64,000 bases of DNA from Hahellaceae bacterium (lineage in GTDB: Bacteria; Pseudomonadota; Gammaproteobacteria; Pseudomonadales; Oleiphilaceae). How positions within the stretch are numbered: the stretch's first letter is position 1; each line of letters begins with the position of its first letter. The stretch spans positions 589,001 to 653,000 of the forward strand of contig JACKOD010000004.1 of assembly GCA_024234505.1 (NCBI GenBank). Reading direction: 5' to 3'. The position numbers and the translations under genes are program-made. Shown here in pieces: positions 52,037 through 60,073 of this stretch. Under the pieces are notes generated by a model that did no database searches, had not been told where the DNA came from, and saw only the letters and a program-made list of their open reading frames with translations.

Positions 52037-53485
52037 TTAACCTACGGACCCTTCCAGGCTGACCTCTAGCAGTTTTGTCGCTTCTACAGCAAATTCCATG
52101 GGCAACTCTTTAAATACTTCTTTGCAGAAGCCGTTGACGATCATGGAGACAGCTCGCTCAGTGTCGATGCCGCGTTGCTGGCACAGGAATAACTGTTCGT
52201 CGCTGACTTTCGAGGTGGTAGCCTCGTGCTCGACTATGGCACTGTTATTCTTGCTTTCAATATAAGGGAAGGTATGAGCACCACATTCGCTGCCAATCAA
52301 CAGCGAATCACACTGGGTATAATTCCGCGCATTGTGTGCTCCAGGACCAAAACGCACCAATCCGCGGTAGGCATTGTTACTCTTGCCCGCCGAAATTCCC
52401 TTGGAAATGATGGTAGAGCGGGTATTCTTCCCGAGATGAACCATCTTGGTTCCGGTGTCAGCTTGCTGGTAGTTGTTGGTTAGTGCTACTGAATAGAATT
52501 CGCCCACACTATTTTCACCACGAAGTACACAGCTGGGATATTTCCAGGTAATGGCGGAGCCGGTTTCGACCTGCGTCCAGGAAATTTTCGAGTTCCTGCC
52601 GATACAGGCACCGCGTTTAGTGACAAAGTTGTAGATACCGCCCACGCCGTTTTCATCCCCGGGATACCAGTTCTGCACGGTGGAATATTTGATTTGTGCA
52701 TCATCCAGTGCCACCAGCTCGACGACTGCCGCATGTAGCTGATTTTCATCCCGCATAGGTGCGGTACAGCCTTCCAGATAGCTTACGTGACTGCCCTTGT
52801 CAGCGATAATGAGGGTGCGTTCGAATTGACCGGTATTAGCCGCATTAATTCGGAAGTAGGTGGATAACTCAAGCGGGCAGCGTACACCTTCGGGAATATA
52901 AACAAAGGAGCCTTCACTGAAAACGGCAGAATTCATGGCAGCGAAAAAATTATCGCGTTGCGGAACAACGGTGCCGAGATATTTTTTTACTAGCTCAGGA
53001 TGTTTATGCACAGCTTCGGACAGCGGGCAGAAAATGACCCCGGCTTCTGCCAGCTGCTCCTTGAATGTTGTGGTGACTGATACGCTGTCAAAAACAGCAT
53101 CTACGGCTACGCCAGCCAATCGCGCACGCTCATGCAGAGGAATACCGAGTTTTTCGTAAGTTCGCAGCAGCTCGGGATCAACTTCATCCAGGCTTTTAGG
53201 TGCATCTGCATTGGATTTTGGCGCAGAAAAGTATGAAATCGAGTTATAGTCGATTTTGGGGTAGTGAAGATGTGCCCATTCCGGCTCATCCATTTCAAGC
53301 CATAAACGATAGGCTTTCAGACGCCACTCCAGCATCCATTCCGGCTCGTTTTTCTTGGCGGACAAGCGACGTATGACGTCCTCATTCAGGCCGGGTTCAA
53401 AGGTGTCGGATTCGATATCAGTGACGAAACCATGTTCGTACTCTCGTTTAATCAGTTCGTTCACTGAGTTGCCGGAGTTGGACAT
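52037..53485 (-). CDS. sufB: Fe-S scaffold protein SufB
   Basis: SufB is the scaffold on which clusters are built. The 482-residue protein has ELIKREYEHGFVTDIESDTF at the N-terminus and GVIFCPLSEAVHKHPELVKK. The beta-helix core contains SYLEGCTAPMRDENQLHAAV, and the C-terminal NARNYTQCDSLLIGSECGAH holds the assembly cysteines. I place the start at ATG 53485 (MSNSGNSV), after GGAG, because it matches family length; the frame opens at 53551. It is the first gene of the leftward suf operon, with a 437-base upstream gap to the AEC gene that contains the IscR site. Confidence 0.97.
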   Translation of the reverse strand: MSNSGNSVNELIKREYEHGFVTDIESDTFEPGLNEDVIRRLSAKKNEPEWMLEWRLKAYRLWLEMDEPEWAHLHYPKIDYNSISYFSAPKSNADAPKSLDEVDPELLRTYEKLGIPLHERARLAGVAVDAVFDSVSVTTTFKEQLAEAGVIFCPLSEAVHKHPELVKKYLGTVVPQRDNFFAAMNSAVFSEGSFVYIPEGVRCPLELSTYFRINAANTGQFERTLIIADKGSHVSYLEGCTAPMRDENQLHAAVVELVALDDAQIKYSTVQNWYPGDENGVGGIYNFVTKRGACIGRNSKISWTQVETGSAITWKYPSCVLRGENSVGEFYSVALTNNYQQADTGTKMVHLGKNTRSTIISKGISAGKSNNAYRGLVRFGPGAHNARNYTQCDSLLIGSECGAHTFPYIESKNNSAIVEHEATTSKVSDEQLFLCQQRGIDTERAVSMIVNGFCKEVFKELPMEFAVEATKLLEVSLEGSVG

Positions 53486-53761
53486 ACGCGAATGCTCCGT
53501 AAGTTTCTCATTAGCTGGCAAGGGGGCGAACCTATGGCCAGATTGCTTCATATTCAGGTTGTCTCTCGCCGGATTTCCGACCGAGAATAAGCTATCGCTT
53601 TTCCCCCTGTGGGGTAGACCGCAGGGGGCTGCGGCCAGAGATCTTTATTGTAATAGGGTTGAGCCGCCATCAATAAATTTCATACAGTTCAATAAGATGC
53701 TGGCTGCAATGCAAAGGTTGTCGGGCGATATCCTGCTCGTCTTTTGCCGGCCTGAGAGGGT

Positions 53762-53794
53762 ATTTTACAATATCTTACTAAAATAGTCAGGTAT
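53762..53794 (-). promoter_or_regulatory. IscR type 1-like site over the suf promoter
   Basis: On the minus strand 53794-53770 reads ATACCTGACT-ATTT-TAGTAAGATAT. It matches the E. coli IscR type 1 consensus (ATASYYGACT, RWWW, YAGTCRRSTAT) at 23 of 25 positions. A promoter fits inside it: CTGACT as -35 and TAAAAT (53767-53762) as -10, 17 bases apart. Bound [2Fe-2S]-IscR would therefore block transcription until clusters run short. The start lies near 53755, leaving a 270-base leader before sufB. No iscR gene is in the window, and the remaining gap (53486-53761, 53795-53922) shows no gene. Confidence 0.75.
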
Positions 53795-53922
53795 TAAATT
53801 GATATGTAAAAACGGCCGAATTTTAACCTTTTTTTGGGGGGAGATACACCTTCCGATAGGACGAATTGCCAGAAACCGTTATTCTTGGCAACATTCTACA
53901 CCAGTTCGAGTTCGTGCAGTTT

Positions 53923-54861
53923 ATGGCCTTGTTCGTTTCTTTGTTCCTCAAGTTGCTTCCTTTATATCTCATGATTGGACTGGGTTATGTCTCAGGACGA
54001 GTGCTGCAGGTGGGAGGACAACATTTAGCCTCGTTAATGCTCTATATCATTACACCCGTGATTGTTTTCAGTGGTGTCATGAGTGCCCCTCTCTCGCTAT
54101 CGGTTTTGTCTCTGCCTTTTTGGGTCTGGGGTATCAGTATCCTTATCAGCCTTATTTTTCTGCAGCTGGGCAAGGCCCGCTTTCGTGACAGTCGGGCAAA
54201 TATTTTGGCATTAGCGGTGGGAACGGGGAACACCGGATATTTTGGTATTCCCGTAGCGTTGATTCTATTTGGCGATCAGGTGTTAGGGCTCTATGTGTTG
54301 TGCATGCTGGGTACCACATTGCACGAAAACTCAGTGGGTTTCTACCTGGCAGCGAAAGGCCGCTATAGCGCCCGGGAATGTTTGCTGCGTGTATTTAAAC
54401 TGCCATCGTTGTATGCGTTCTTAATTGCGGCAGCGATCAATATGAGTGGTGGTGCTCTGCCTGATTTGTTGCAACCGTTTGTTCAACAGATGCGAGGCGC
54501 CTATACCGTGTTGGGAATGATGATTATCGGAATGGGTGTGGCAGGGATGCGTGCGCGGGAAATCGGGGGCGTATTTACGGCACTGGCTTTTAGTGGCAAG
54601 TTCTTGCTGTGGCCTGTCCTGATATTGATCTTTTGCGGGATAGATTCAGTGCTGCTGCATTTGTTTAATCAGCCGGTCTATCTTTGCCTTTTTTTGGTGG
54701 CCATCACACCCGTGGCAGGGAATACGGTGGTGATTGCTACGTTGCTGAATCTCTATCCCAGAATGGTGGCCTCTACGGCCCTGCTTAGTACTTTTTTTGC
54801 TTTGTTCTACATCCCGCTGATGACTGGCTGGGTTATGCCTGTCTTTTTTCCTGCAAAGTAG
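53923..54861 (+). CDS. AEC-family transporter (auxin efflux carrier type)
   Basis: A hydrophobic protein of about 312 residues with some ten transmembrane helices in two halves, typical of the AEC family. VGTGNTGYFGIPVALILFG is the first-half signature (conserved Asn and Pro in the crossover). VAITPVAGNTVVIATLLN is its second-half counterpart. Family members export malate, auxin-like or other organic anions; the substrate is unknown. The start is uncertain: ATG 53923 lacks a clear ribosome site, and TTG 53866 would add 19 residues. The 3' end lies inside a 17-bp tandem duplication. Confidence 0.85.
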   Translation: MALFVSLFLKLLPLYLMIGLGYVSGRVLQVGGQHLASLMLYIITPVIVFSGVMSAPLSLSVLSLPFWVWGISILISLIFLQLGKARFRDSRANILALAVGTGNTGYFGIPVALILFGDQVLGLYVLCMLGTTLHENSVGFYLAAKGRYSARECLLRVFKLPSLYAFLIAAAINMSGGALPDLLQPFVQQMRGAYTVLGMMIIGMGVAGMRAREIGGVFTALAFSGKFLLWPVLILIFCGIDSVLLHLFNQPVYLCLFLVAITPVAGNTVVIATLLNLYPRMVASTALLSTFFALFYIPLMTGWVMPVFFPAK

Positions 54862-54890
54862 TTTAAGCAGAAGAGTAGTTTGAGCAGAAG
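54857..54890 (+). repeat. 17-bp tandem duplication over the AEC stop codon
   Basis: AGTAGTTTRAGCAGAAG occurs at 54857-54873 and 54874-54890 with one difference (A or G), directly abutting. The first copy contains the TAG stop at 54859-54861; a partial third copy (AGTCGTT) follows. Confidence 0.92.
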
Positions 54891-54975
54891 AGTCGTTCGA
54901 AGGATGTGATGAGGGTGTATGTTTTGTGAAATCGTTGCTATACTGGTTAAAAAATGAACTGACTTGGGAGGTTCT

Positions 54976-55308
54976 ATGGACGTAGTCAGCACGAGTCAAT
55001 CGAAGAGTTACTCGCCCGCCAATACCGCTCAGGCGGCTGCGCGCCTGGATGCCAATCGGGATGAGACGTTAAAGAAGGCGGAGGAAAGCCGGGCGTCTGA
55101 GCAAGCTCAATCTCCCAAACCCGGGGTAGAGGTTACTTTGAGTAGTCAGGTTGTGCAAACCAGTGAGTCTGCCAATACCCGTAATGAACGAGGTGAGTCT
55201 CGAACTCAGGAGGCTCAGGAAGTGCCGCAGGCAAATGCGAACTTTTCGAAAGCCGCCAGTTTGAGTACCGCGCAGGAAGGGCAGCGTCAAATAGACGAAT
55301 TGGTCTGA
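54976..55308 (+). CDS. Small polar protein of unknown function
   Basis: I do not recognise this 110-residue protein. It is strongly polar, rich in Gln, Glu, Ser and Ala, and has no signal peptide or membrane segment. Two regions stand out: ARLDANRDETLKKAEESRAS, probably a charged helix, and VEVTLSSQVVQTSESAN, a short beta-like run. It looks largely disordered. ATG 54976 follows GGGAGG at 4-5 bases, a good ribosome site. It is convergent with the next gene, 10 bases away. Confidence 0.65.
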   Translation: MDVVSTSQSKSYSPANTAQAAARLDANRDETLKKAEESRASEQAQSPKPGVEVTLSSQVVQTSESANTRNERGESRTQEAQEVPQANANFSKAASLSTAQEGQRQIDELV

Positions 55309-55318
55309 GAGGCGTTGA

Positions 55319-55699
55319 TTAGTCAGATTTCGATTTTTTTTCGCCGGGCTCGGTAGAAAGCTCGGTGAGTGTGGGGCGGCGGTTTGATCGAGGGTCGTCC
55401 CACGAGAGCTTCTCGGGTTCGTACCATCCCATCTGATCCAATACCAATTGCCGTGTTTCTGGCGACAAGGTGTTCCATACCGACTGAAAAGCCTCCAGTC
55501 CGCGTTCTCTTCGAGGACGGGACTTGCTTTGCAACTGATCCTGAATTTGCGGAAGTTTTAACGCCGCAACCAGGGTGCCTCTGAGTAAATAGGTTTTTCC
55601 CAAATTCTTTTTAACATGCGTACGACGCTGCAATACCTCTTTTAATAAAGGCATCGCGAGGCGGGCGGTATCTACGTCAAATTCTTCCGGTTCTTGCAC
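55319..55699 (-). CDS. Hypothetical helical protein
   Basis: I do not recognise this 126-residue protein. It is predicted to be mostly helical, with KEVLQRRTHVKKNLGKTYLL and PQIQDQLQSKSRPRRERGLE as basic helices. A LSPETRQLVLDQMGW segment follows, then a charged, probably disordered tail (LSTEPGEKKSKSD). There is no export signal. The start is GTG at 55699, preceded by GGAAATTCTGA; no ATG gives a better fit. It is convergent with the small polar protein and divergent from the DUF6160-like gene. Confidence 0.65.
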   Translation of the reverse strand: MQEPEEFDVDTARLAMPLLKEVLQRRTHVKKNLGKTYLLRGTLVAALKLPQIQDQLQSKSRPRRERGLEAFQSVWNTLSPETRQLVLDQMGWYEPEKLSWDDPRSNRRPTLTELSTEPGEKKSKSD

Positions 55700-55948
55700 T
55701 CAGAATTTCCAGTCTTGAAGAAAAATGCAGAGGCCAATTATGGCTTAAACGTTTGCAGGATGGGAGTCATTGTTAAACTTTTGATACCTGCAGTGCAGCG
55801 CAAAGTGTCTTTTTGTATGAGAACCGTGGCACATTTGTTTCGTCATGACGTATTTGAGTAGATATCTGTCGTGCCTCCTAATAGTTGACTAAAAAGCTAT
55901 GAAATAAAGTGCTCGCATACCAAGAACATTTAAAAGCGAGGGTGCGAG

Positions 55949-57079
55949 ATGACTAATTTAATTCAAGCAACAGGGACTGGCATTTTGCTATCGCTATTTG
56001 CAATTTCCGTTCATGCTGAATTGAAAGCGCTGGATGATGCCGCGTTATCAGATGTGACTGGCCAGGCGTATTTGCAGATTGATCAGTATCAGCGTCCTGC
56101 GGACACTTCGGTAGATTATGTCCGTGCACAATTCGGCTTGGAAGTTGAAACGCAAATCAGCGCGGATGTGATGGAACTGGGTAAATACCCGCGCTGGGAC
56201 GAAAAGCGAAATGACTGGGAAATTCAGGAAGCAGATATTCTGATCGAGAATTTCGCGATGGGTCATATCTATGACGAGACTTACTATCTGCTCAACCCGC
56301 TCATGCCTAAACCGGTAAAGTCAGACGGGTCTGCTTATCAGAATGGGGAGATTGTGCCATTTCGTATGATTGATCCCTATATTGAATTTGCCTTCGAAGA
56401 AATAAACGGTAAGACAACGCCGGTGGGATTACGTATTGGTTATGGTAAAGCTGAAGGCATGATGTCCGGCAATATTTTGAGCTTGACGGGGGCCGTGCAC
56501 AGTACGGTAAGAACCAATGCCGATTATATTGCCAATCAGGTAGGCGCCTGTGATTTAGCTGCCGAGTTGTGTGCAAAGCTGGCTTTGGAGCCCTTGCTGG
56601 GATCGGTGGAGATTGTGAATGGTGCTGATTTGGTCTACGGCGAGGATACTACTCCCTCTCACCTGGTTGGAGAAATCGATGAAGCTCGAGCCATGTACAC
56701 TGGTGTTAAAAATGGCGACACCCTACGTGCAGAGACCGGTCTGACATCGGTTGAATTGGCTGCTCAAAACTGCGTCGTGGTGGCGGTAGATGTGTGCTTC
56801 CCTTTAACTCAATATCAGTCATTGTGGGTGGGGGCGCGAGACGAAAACGGTAATCTGGCGGGGCCAGCCGAAGGGATGTTTCTTTCTTTCCAAACCCGAC
56901 CTTTGCAGTGGAATCAGAACTTCAAGGCTGGTAATACTCCTGAATCCTACATGCAGGCGGTGCAGGGAGCGTTTTTGAATGTCCCTGCCGGCGTGCTTGA
57001 GATGGATACTTTGAGTGCAACATTGGGCACCTCTCGTGCACGAACTGAATATATCGACCGTGGTGTCGGGTTATTTTAA
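55949..57079 (+). CDS. Exported DUF6160-like protein
   Basis: A 376-residue exported protein. A signal peptide (IQATGTGILLSLFAISVHA) is followed by LKALDDAALSDVTGQAYLQI, the motif that opens DUF6160-type proteins of marine gammaproteobacteria. Strand-rich segments follow, with paired Cys residues (VGACDLAAELCAKL and QNCVVVAVDVCFPL). Function of this family is unknown; a cell-surface or periplasmic protein is likely. ATG 55949 follows GCGAGGGTGCGAG. The next gene is an AraC regulator 155 bases downstream in the same direction, which may control it, though this is not proven. Confidence 0.75.
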   Translation: MTNLIQATGTGILLSLFAISVHAELKALDDAALSDVTGQAYLQIDQYQRPADTSVDYVRAQFGLEVETQISADVMELGKYPRWDEKRNDWEIQEADILIENFAMGHIYDETYYLLNPLMPKPVKSDGSAYQNGEIVPFRMIDPYIEFAFEEINGKTTPVGLRIGYGKAEGMMSGNILSLTGAVHSTVRTNADYIANQVGACDLAAELCAKLALEPLLGSVEIVNGADLVYGEDTTPSHLVGEIDEARAMYTGVKNGDTLRAETGLTSVELAAQNCVVVAVDVCFPLTQYQSLWVGARDENGNLAGPAEGMFLSFQTRPLQWNQNFKAGNTPESYMQAVQGAFLNVPAGVLEMDTLSATLGTSRARTEYIDRGVGLF

Positions 57080-57094
57080 ATTTTGCACGCATGC

Positions 57095-57123
57095 ACAGTT
57101 TTTTATAGGAAATTGGGTATAAT
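57095..57123 (+). promoter_or_regulatory. Promoter of the AraC regulator gene
   Basis: An exact TATAAT lies at 57118-57123. There is no TTGACA-like -35, but a near-palindrome TGCACGCATGCA sits at 57084-57095, just upstream of the -35 region. That pattern suits an activator- or repressor-controlled promoter. Confidence 0.45.
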
Positions 57124-57234
57124 AGCCGAGTAAATTAATCAACTATTAGGCTGCCAACAAAAGGATACAAAAATAGAAAACGTTAGGAAGACGACTATAA
57201 ATGGCCGCCATCTGGCTTACTCAGAGGTATATAA

Positions 57235-58245
57235 ATGGCGCCCAAGTTTCCATGGCAAGTGGTAAAACTTATTATTGAATCAGCAATGTCGGTAGGACTT
57301 TCCTTTAAGGACTTACCGAAGAATATCCAGCTTTTTGAAAAATTGGTGAAAAAGCAGGGGGTGACCCCGGATGATATTGAGCGTTTGATGGACGCTATGG
57401 AAAAAGGCACCGGCAGAACCGATTTGGCGATTATCTTTGCCAGAACCTTTATCCCCGAGTCGATTGATGACTATTTAACGCTCGCGTATACCGCTGAAAA
57501 TTTGAACAATGCGGTAGAGTTGCTATCAATAAACAAATGGTTGCTGCACCCTTCCGTCGACTTGGTGGTGTCTGAGCAAGGAGAGATGGCTGCGATCAAG
57601 TACCAAAGCCGTGATGGCTTTCCGATTGGTGACAAGTATTTCTATGCAGAAGGTTTATTCAGCTGCATTTTGCACCGGGTGCGTGATGTCACCGGGCTGG
57701 ATTTCACTCCCATCAAAATTCATTTTCGCCATGCTAAAACGCCGCACCATGATAAATATTATGAGTACTTTGGATGCCCGGTTTTTCATGATTGTGATAC
57801 GGATGCAATTTTCATATCGACGGATATATTGTATGCGCCCTTCAACACTCATGATCCCGAAGCCAGTCTGGCGCTTCAGCAGAAGGCCGCAGAAAAGTGT
57901 AAAGGATCTTCGGGGTTTGTGGCGGATGTCAGCTTGTTGTTAAGCAGGCAGCTAGAGAATGAAGAATTTGGTGTGGAAGATTTGGCAGCGCAAATGCATA
58001 TGAGTCCCCGGTCGTTGCAGCGCAAGCTCAAGGACTATGGATTGACCTTTAGTCTGTTAAAAAACTCTGTACGAATTCAGCGTGCTAAAAAGCAAATTGA
58101 AAAGGGATACAGCAATTTGGAAGACGTGGCGGCGGAATTGGGCTTTGTGAATGCACACAGCTTCCGGCAGTTTTTCAAAAAGCAGACAGGAATGACGATC
58201 AGTGAATATCGTTCAGCCCCATTAATGCAAGAATCGTTACACTAA
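57235..58245 (+). CDS. AraC-family transcriptional regulator
   Basis: A 336-residue regulator with an N-terminal ligand-binding domain of the Arabinose_bd type (about 20-200) and two C-terminal helix-turn-helix motifs. The first is VEDLAAQMHMSPRSLQRKLK. The second contains LEDVAAELGFVNAHSFRQFF, and KKQTGMTISEYR matches the AraC signature. Such proteins in marine Gammaproteobacteria often control lipid or alkane-related genes, but no ligand is implied here. ATG 57235 follows AGAGG at 7 bases. The gene lies downstream of the DUF6160-like gene and upstream of a 52-residue ORF. Confidence 0.9.
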   Translation: MAPKFPWQVVKLIIESAMSVGLSFKDLPKNIQLFEKLVKKQGVTPDDIERLMDAMEKGTGRTDLAIIFARTFIPESIDDYLTLAYTAENLNNAVELLSINKWLLHPSVDLVVSEQGEMAAIKYQSRDGFPIGDKYFYAEGLFSCILHRVRDVTGLDFTPIKIHFRHAKTPHHDKYYEYFGCPVFHDCDTDAIFISTDILYAPFNTHDPEASLALQQKAAEKCKGSSGFVADVSLLLSRQLENEEFGVEDLAAQMHMSPRSLQRKLKDYGLTFSLLKNSVRIQRAKKQIEKGYSNLEDVAAELGFVNAHSFRQFFKKQTGMTISEYRSAPLMQESLH

Positions 58246-58317
58246 ATTGGTTGATAAGTGATCAAAATGAGCCCATAGTTATTAGGCGAGTATCAACCAG
58301 AATGGGTGAGGTTGTGT

Positions 58318-58476
58318 ATGGGAGACTTTGAAAAGCAGCATCCGTTAATGGACGCCATTGCAAAAACAATAGGTGAGCTCTATGTGCACAGAAATGAGGA
58401 GATTATTCGTCTTAAATTGTTGAAAAAAGTTAGGGATATGCAGTTACAGCCTGCGTTGATTGAACCCCGTCGATAG
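58318..58476 (+). CDS. Small ORF, 52 residues, unknown
   Basis: This open frame starts MGDFEKQHPLMDAIAKTIGE and continues with an amphipathic, charged helix (LYVHRNEEIIRLKLLKKVRD). The start ATG 58318 follows GAGG at 8 bases. It lies 72 bases after the AraC gene and just before a terminator-like hairpin, so a shared transcript is likely. I recognise no family. Coding status rests on the ribosome site, the helical pattern and the position only. Confidence 0.5.
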   Translation: MGDFEKQHPLMDAIAKTIGELYVHRNEEIIRLKLLKKVRDMQLQPALIEPRR

Positions 58477-58485
58477 TACTTTTTT

Positions 58486-58516
58486 ACCGAGACTGCGCAT
58501 AGTGCGAGGTCTCGGT
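58486..58516 (+). terminator. Terminator-like hairpin before spoVR
   Basis: ACCGAGAC (58486-58493) pairs with GTCTCGGT (58509-58516) around an inner CGCA-TAG-TGCG stem. A weak U-tract (TCTTG) follows. It separates the AraC unit from the convergent spoVR unit. Confidence 0.6.
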
Positions 58517-58543
58517 TCTTGAATGCCATTCCGATATTCAGAT

Positions 58544-60073
58544 TTATTCTTCTTCTGTGTTGGCTGGAGGGCAGTGATAGCTCTGTAGTACTTCGTCATT
58601 CCAGACGCTTTCGAGGTGTACATCAAAGCCCCACAACCGGTGAACATGTTTGAGGACTTCTTCTGTGTCATCGGCTAAAGGAACTCTATCGACCGGAATA
58701 TGACGTAAGGTGAGGGAGCGATCGCCTCTGACATCGACATCCCATACCTGAATATTGGGTTCACGGTAACTCAGGTTGTATTGCATGGCGAGTTGTTCGC
58801 GCACGTGACGATAGCCGTTATCATCGTGAATCGCACTAATGCGGTATTCGGACGCCTTGTCGTCATCCAGCACACAAAATAGCTTCAGATCTCGAATGAC
58901 TTTGGGTGACAGGAATTGCAGAATGAAACTTTCATCCTTGAAGTTTTTCATAGCAAAGTGCAGCGTTTCCAGCCAGTCACTTCCTGCGATATCCGGAAAC
59001 CACTTCTGATCTTCTTCCGTCGGGTGTTCGCAGATTCGGCGCAGGTCGGAGTATATGGCAAATCCCAAGGTGTAAGGATTGATGCCGCTGTACCATGGGC
59101 TATCGAATCCCGGCTGATAAATAACAGCGGTATGCGACTTCAGGAATTCTATGATAAACCCGTCATTGACCAGCCCTTTGTCATAAAGGGTATTCATGAT
59201 GGTGTAGTGCCAAAAAGTGGCCCACCCTTCATTCATTACCTGAGTTTGTCGTTGGGGATAAAAGTACTGGGAAATTTTTCGAACAATTCGTACCAGCTCT
59301 CGCTGCCAGGGTTCGAGTAAGGGCGCATTTTTCTCAATGAAATAGAGAATATTTTCCTGGGGTTCTTCTGGAAAACGACGGCGCTTTTTGTTTTTTGCCT
59401 TTTCTTTGGACTCAGGAATCGTTCTCCAAAGCTCGTTGACCTGCTTTTGCAGGTACTCCTCGCGCTCCTTCATGCGGGTTTCTTCTTCCGCTGCCGAGAT
59501 GGCAGACGGCCGCTTGTAGCGATCAACACCATAATTTTGTAGCGCGTGACAGGAATCGATAATTTGTTCTACCGCGGCGATGCCATAGCGGTTCTCGCAT
59601 TGACTCACGTAGTTTCTGGCAAACAGCAGGTAATCAATAATCGCACTGGCATCTGTCCAGGTACGGAACAAATAGTTACCTTTAAAAAAGGAGTTGTGCC
59701 CGTAACTGGCATGAGCAATCACGAGGGCTTGCATCATCATGGTGTTTTCTTCCATGAGATAGGCAATGCAGGGGTTGGAGTTGATAACAATTTCGTAGGC
59801 GAGTCCCATTTGCCCGCGTTGGTAGCGCTTGGCCGTGTTCAGAAATTGCTTTCCAAACGACCAGTGATGGTAGCCCACCGGCATACCTACTGACGAATAG
59901 GCATCCATCATTTGTTCAGCACTGATCACTTCAATCTGGTTAGGATAAGTGTCGAGTTTGTACTCTTCTGCAATTTTTGCGATGGCCAGGTTGTACTCTT
60001 CTATCAGCTCGAACGTCCAGTCCGAACCGGTTGATATGGGGGTGCGTACGGCCTGCTGGGTAGTCTTTGTCAT
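58544..60073 (-). CDS. spoVR: SpoVR-family protein (YcgB-type)
   Basis: A 509-residue cytosolic protein of the SpoVR/YcgB family. Blocks include DWTFELIEEYNLAIAKIAEE, SVGMPVGYHHWSFGKQF, CIAYLMEENTMMMQALVIAH, GHNSFFKGNYLFRTW and QTQVMNEGWATFWHYTIMN. The family takes its name from a Bacillus spore cortex gene but is common in non-sporing bacteria, where its biochemistry is unknown. Its ATG overlaps the yeaH stop (ATGA), so the genes are coupled. In E. coli the counterpart ycgB is separate from yeaGH; here all three form one operon. Confidence 0.95.
   Translation of the reverse strand: MTKTTQQAVRTPISTGSDWTFELIEEYNLAIAKIAEEYKLDTYPNQIEVISAEQMMDAYSSVGMPVGYHHWSFGKQFLNTAKRYQRGQMGLAYEIVINSNPCIAYLMEENTMMMQALVIAHASYGHNSFFKGNYLFRTWTDASAIIDYLLFARNYVSQCENRYGIAAVEQIIDSCHALQNYGVDRYKRPSAISAAEEETRMKEREEYLQKQVNELWRTIPESKEKAKNKKRRRFPEEPQENILYFIEKNAPLLEPWQRELVRIVRKISQYFYPQRQTQVMNEGWATFWHYTIMNTLYDKGLVNDGFIIEFLKSHTAVIYQPGFDSPWYSGINPYTLGFAIYSDLRRICEHPTEEDQKWFPDIAGSDWLETLHFAMKNFKDESFILQFLSPKVIRDLKLFCVLDDDKASEYRISAIHDDNGYRHVREQLAMQYNLSYREPNIQVWDVDVRGDRSLTLRHIPVDRVPLADDTEEVLKHVHRLWGFDVHLESVWNDEVLQSYHCPPANTEEE

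Noticed and set aside
55828..55846. GTGGCACATTTGTTTCG as a sigma-54 promoter before the DUF6160-like gene
   Set aside because: The -12 half reads TTTCG, not TTGCA, so the invariant GC is missing.
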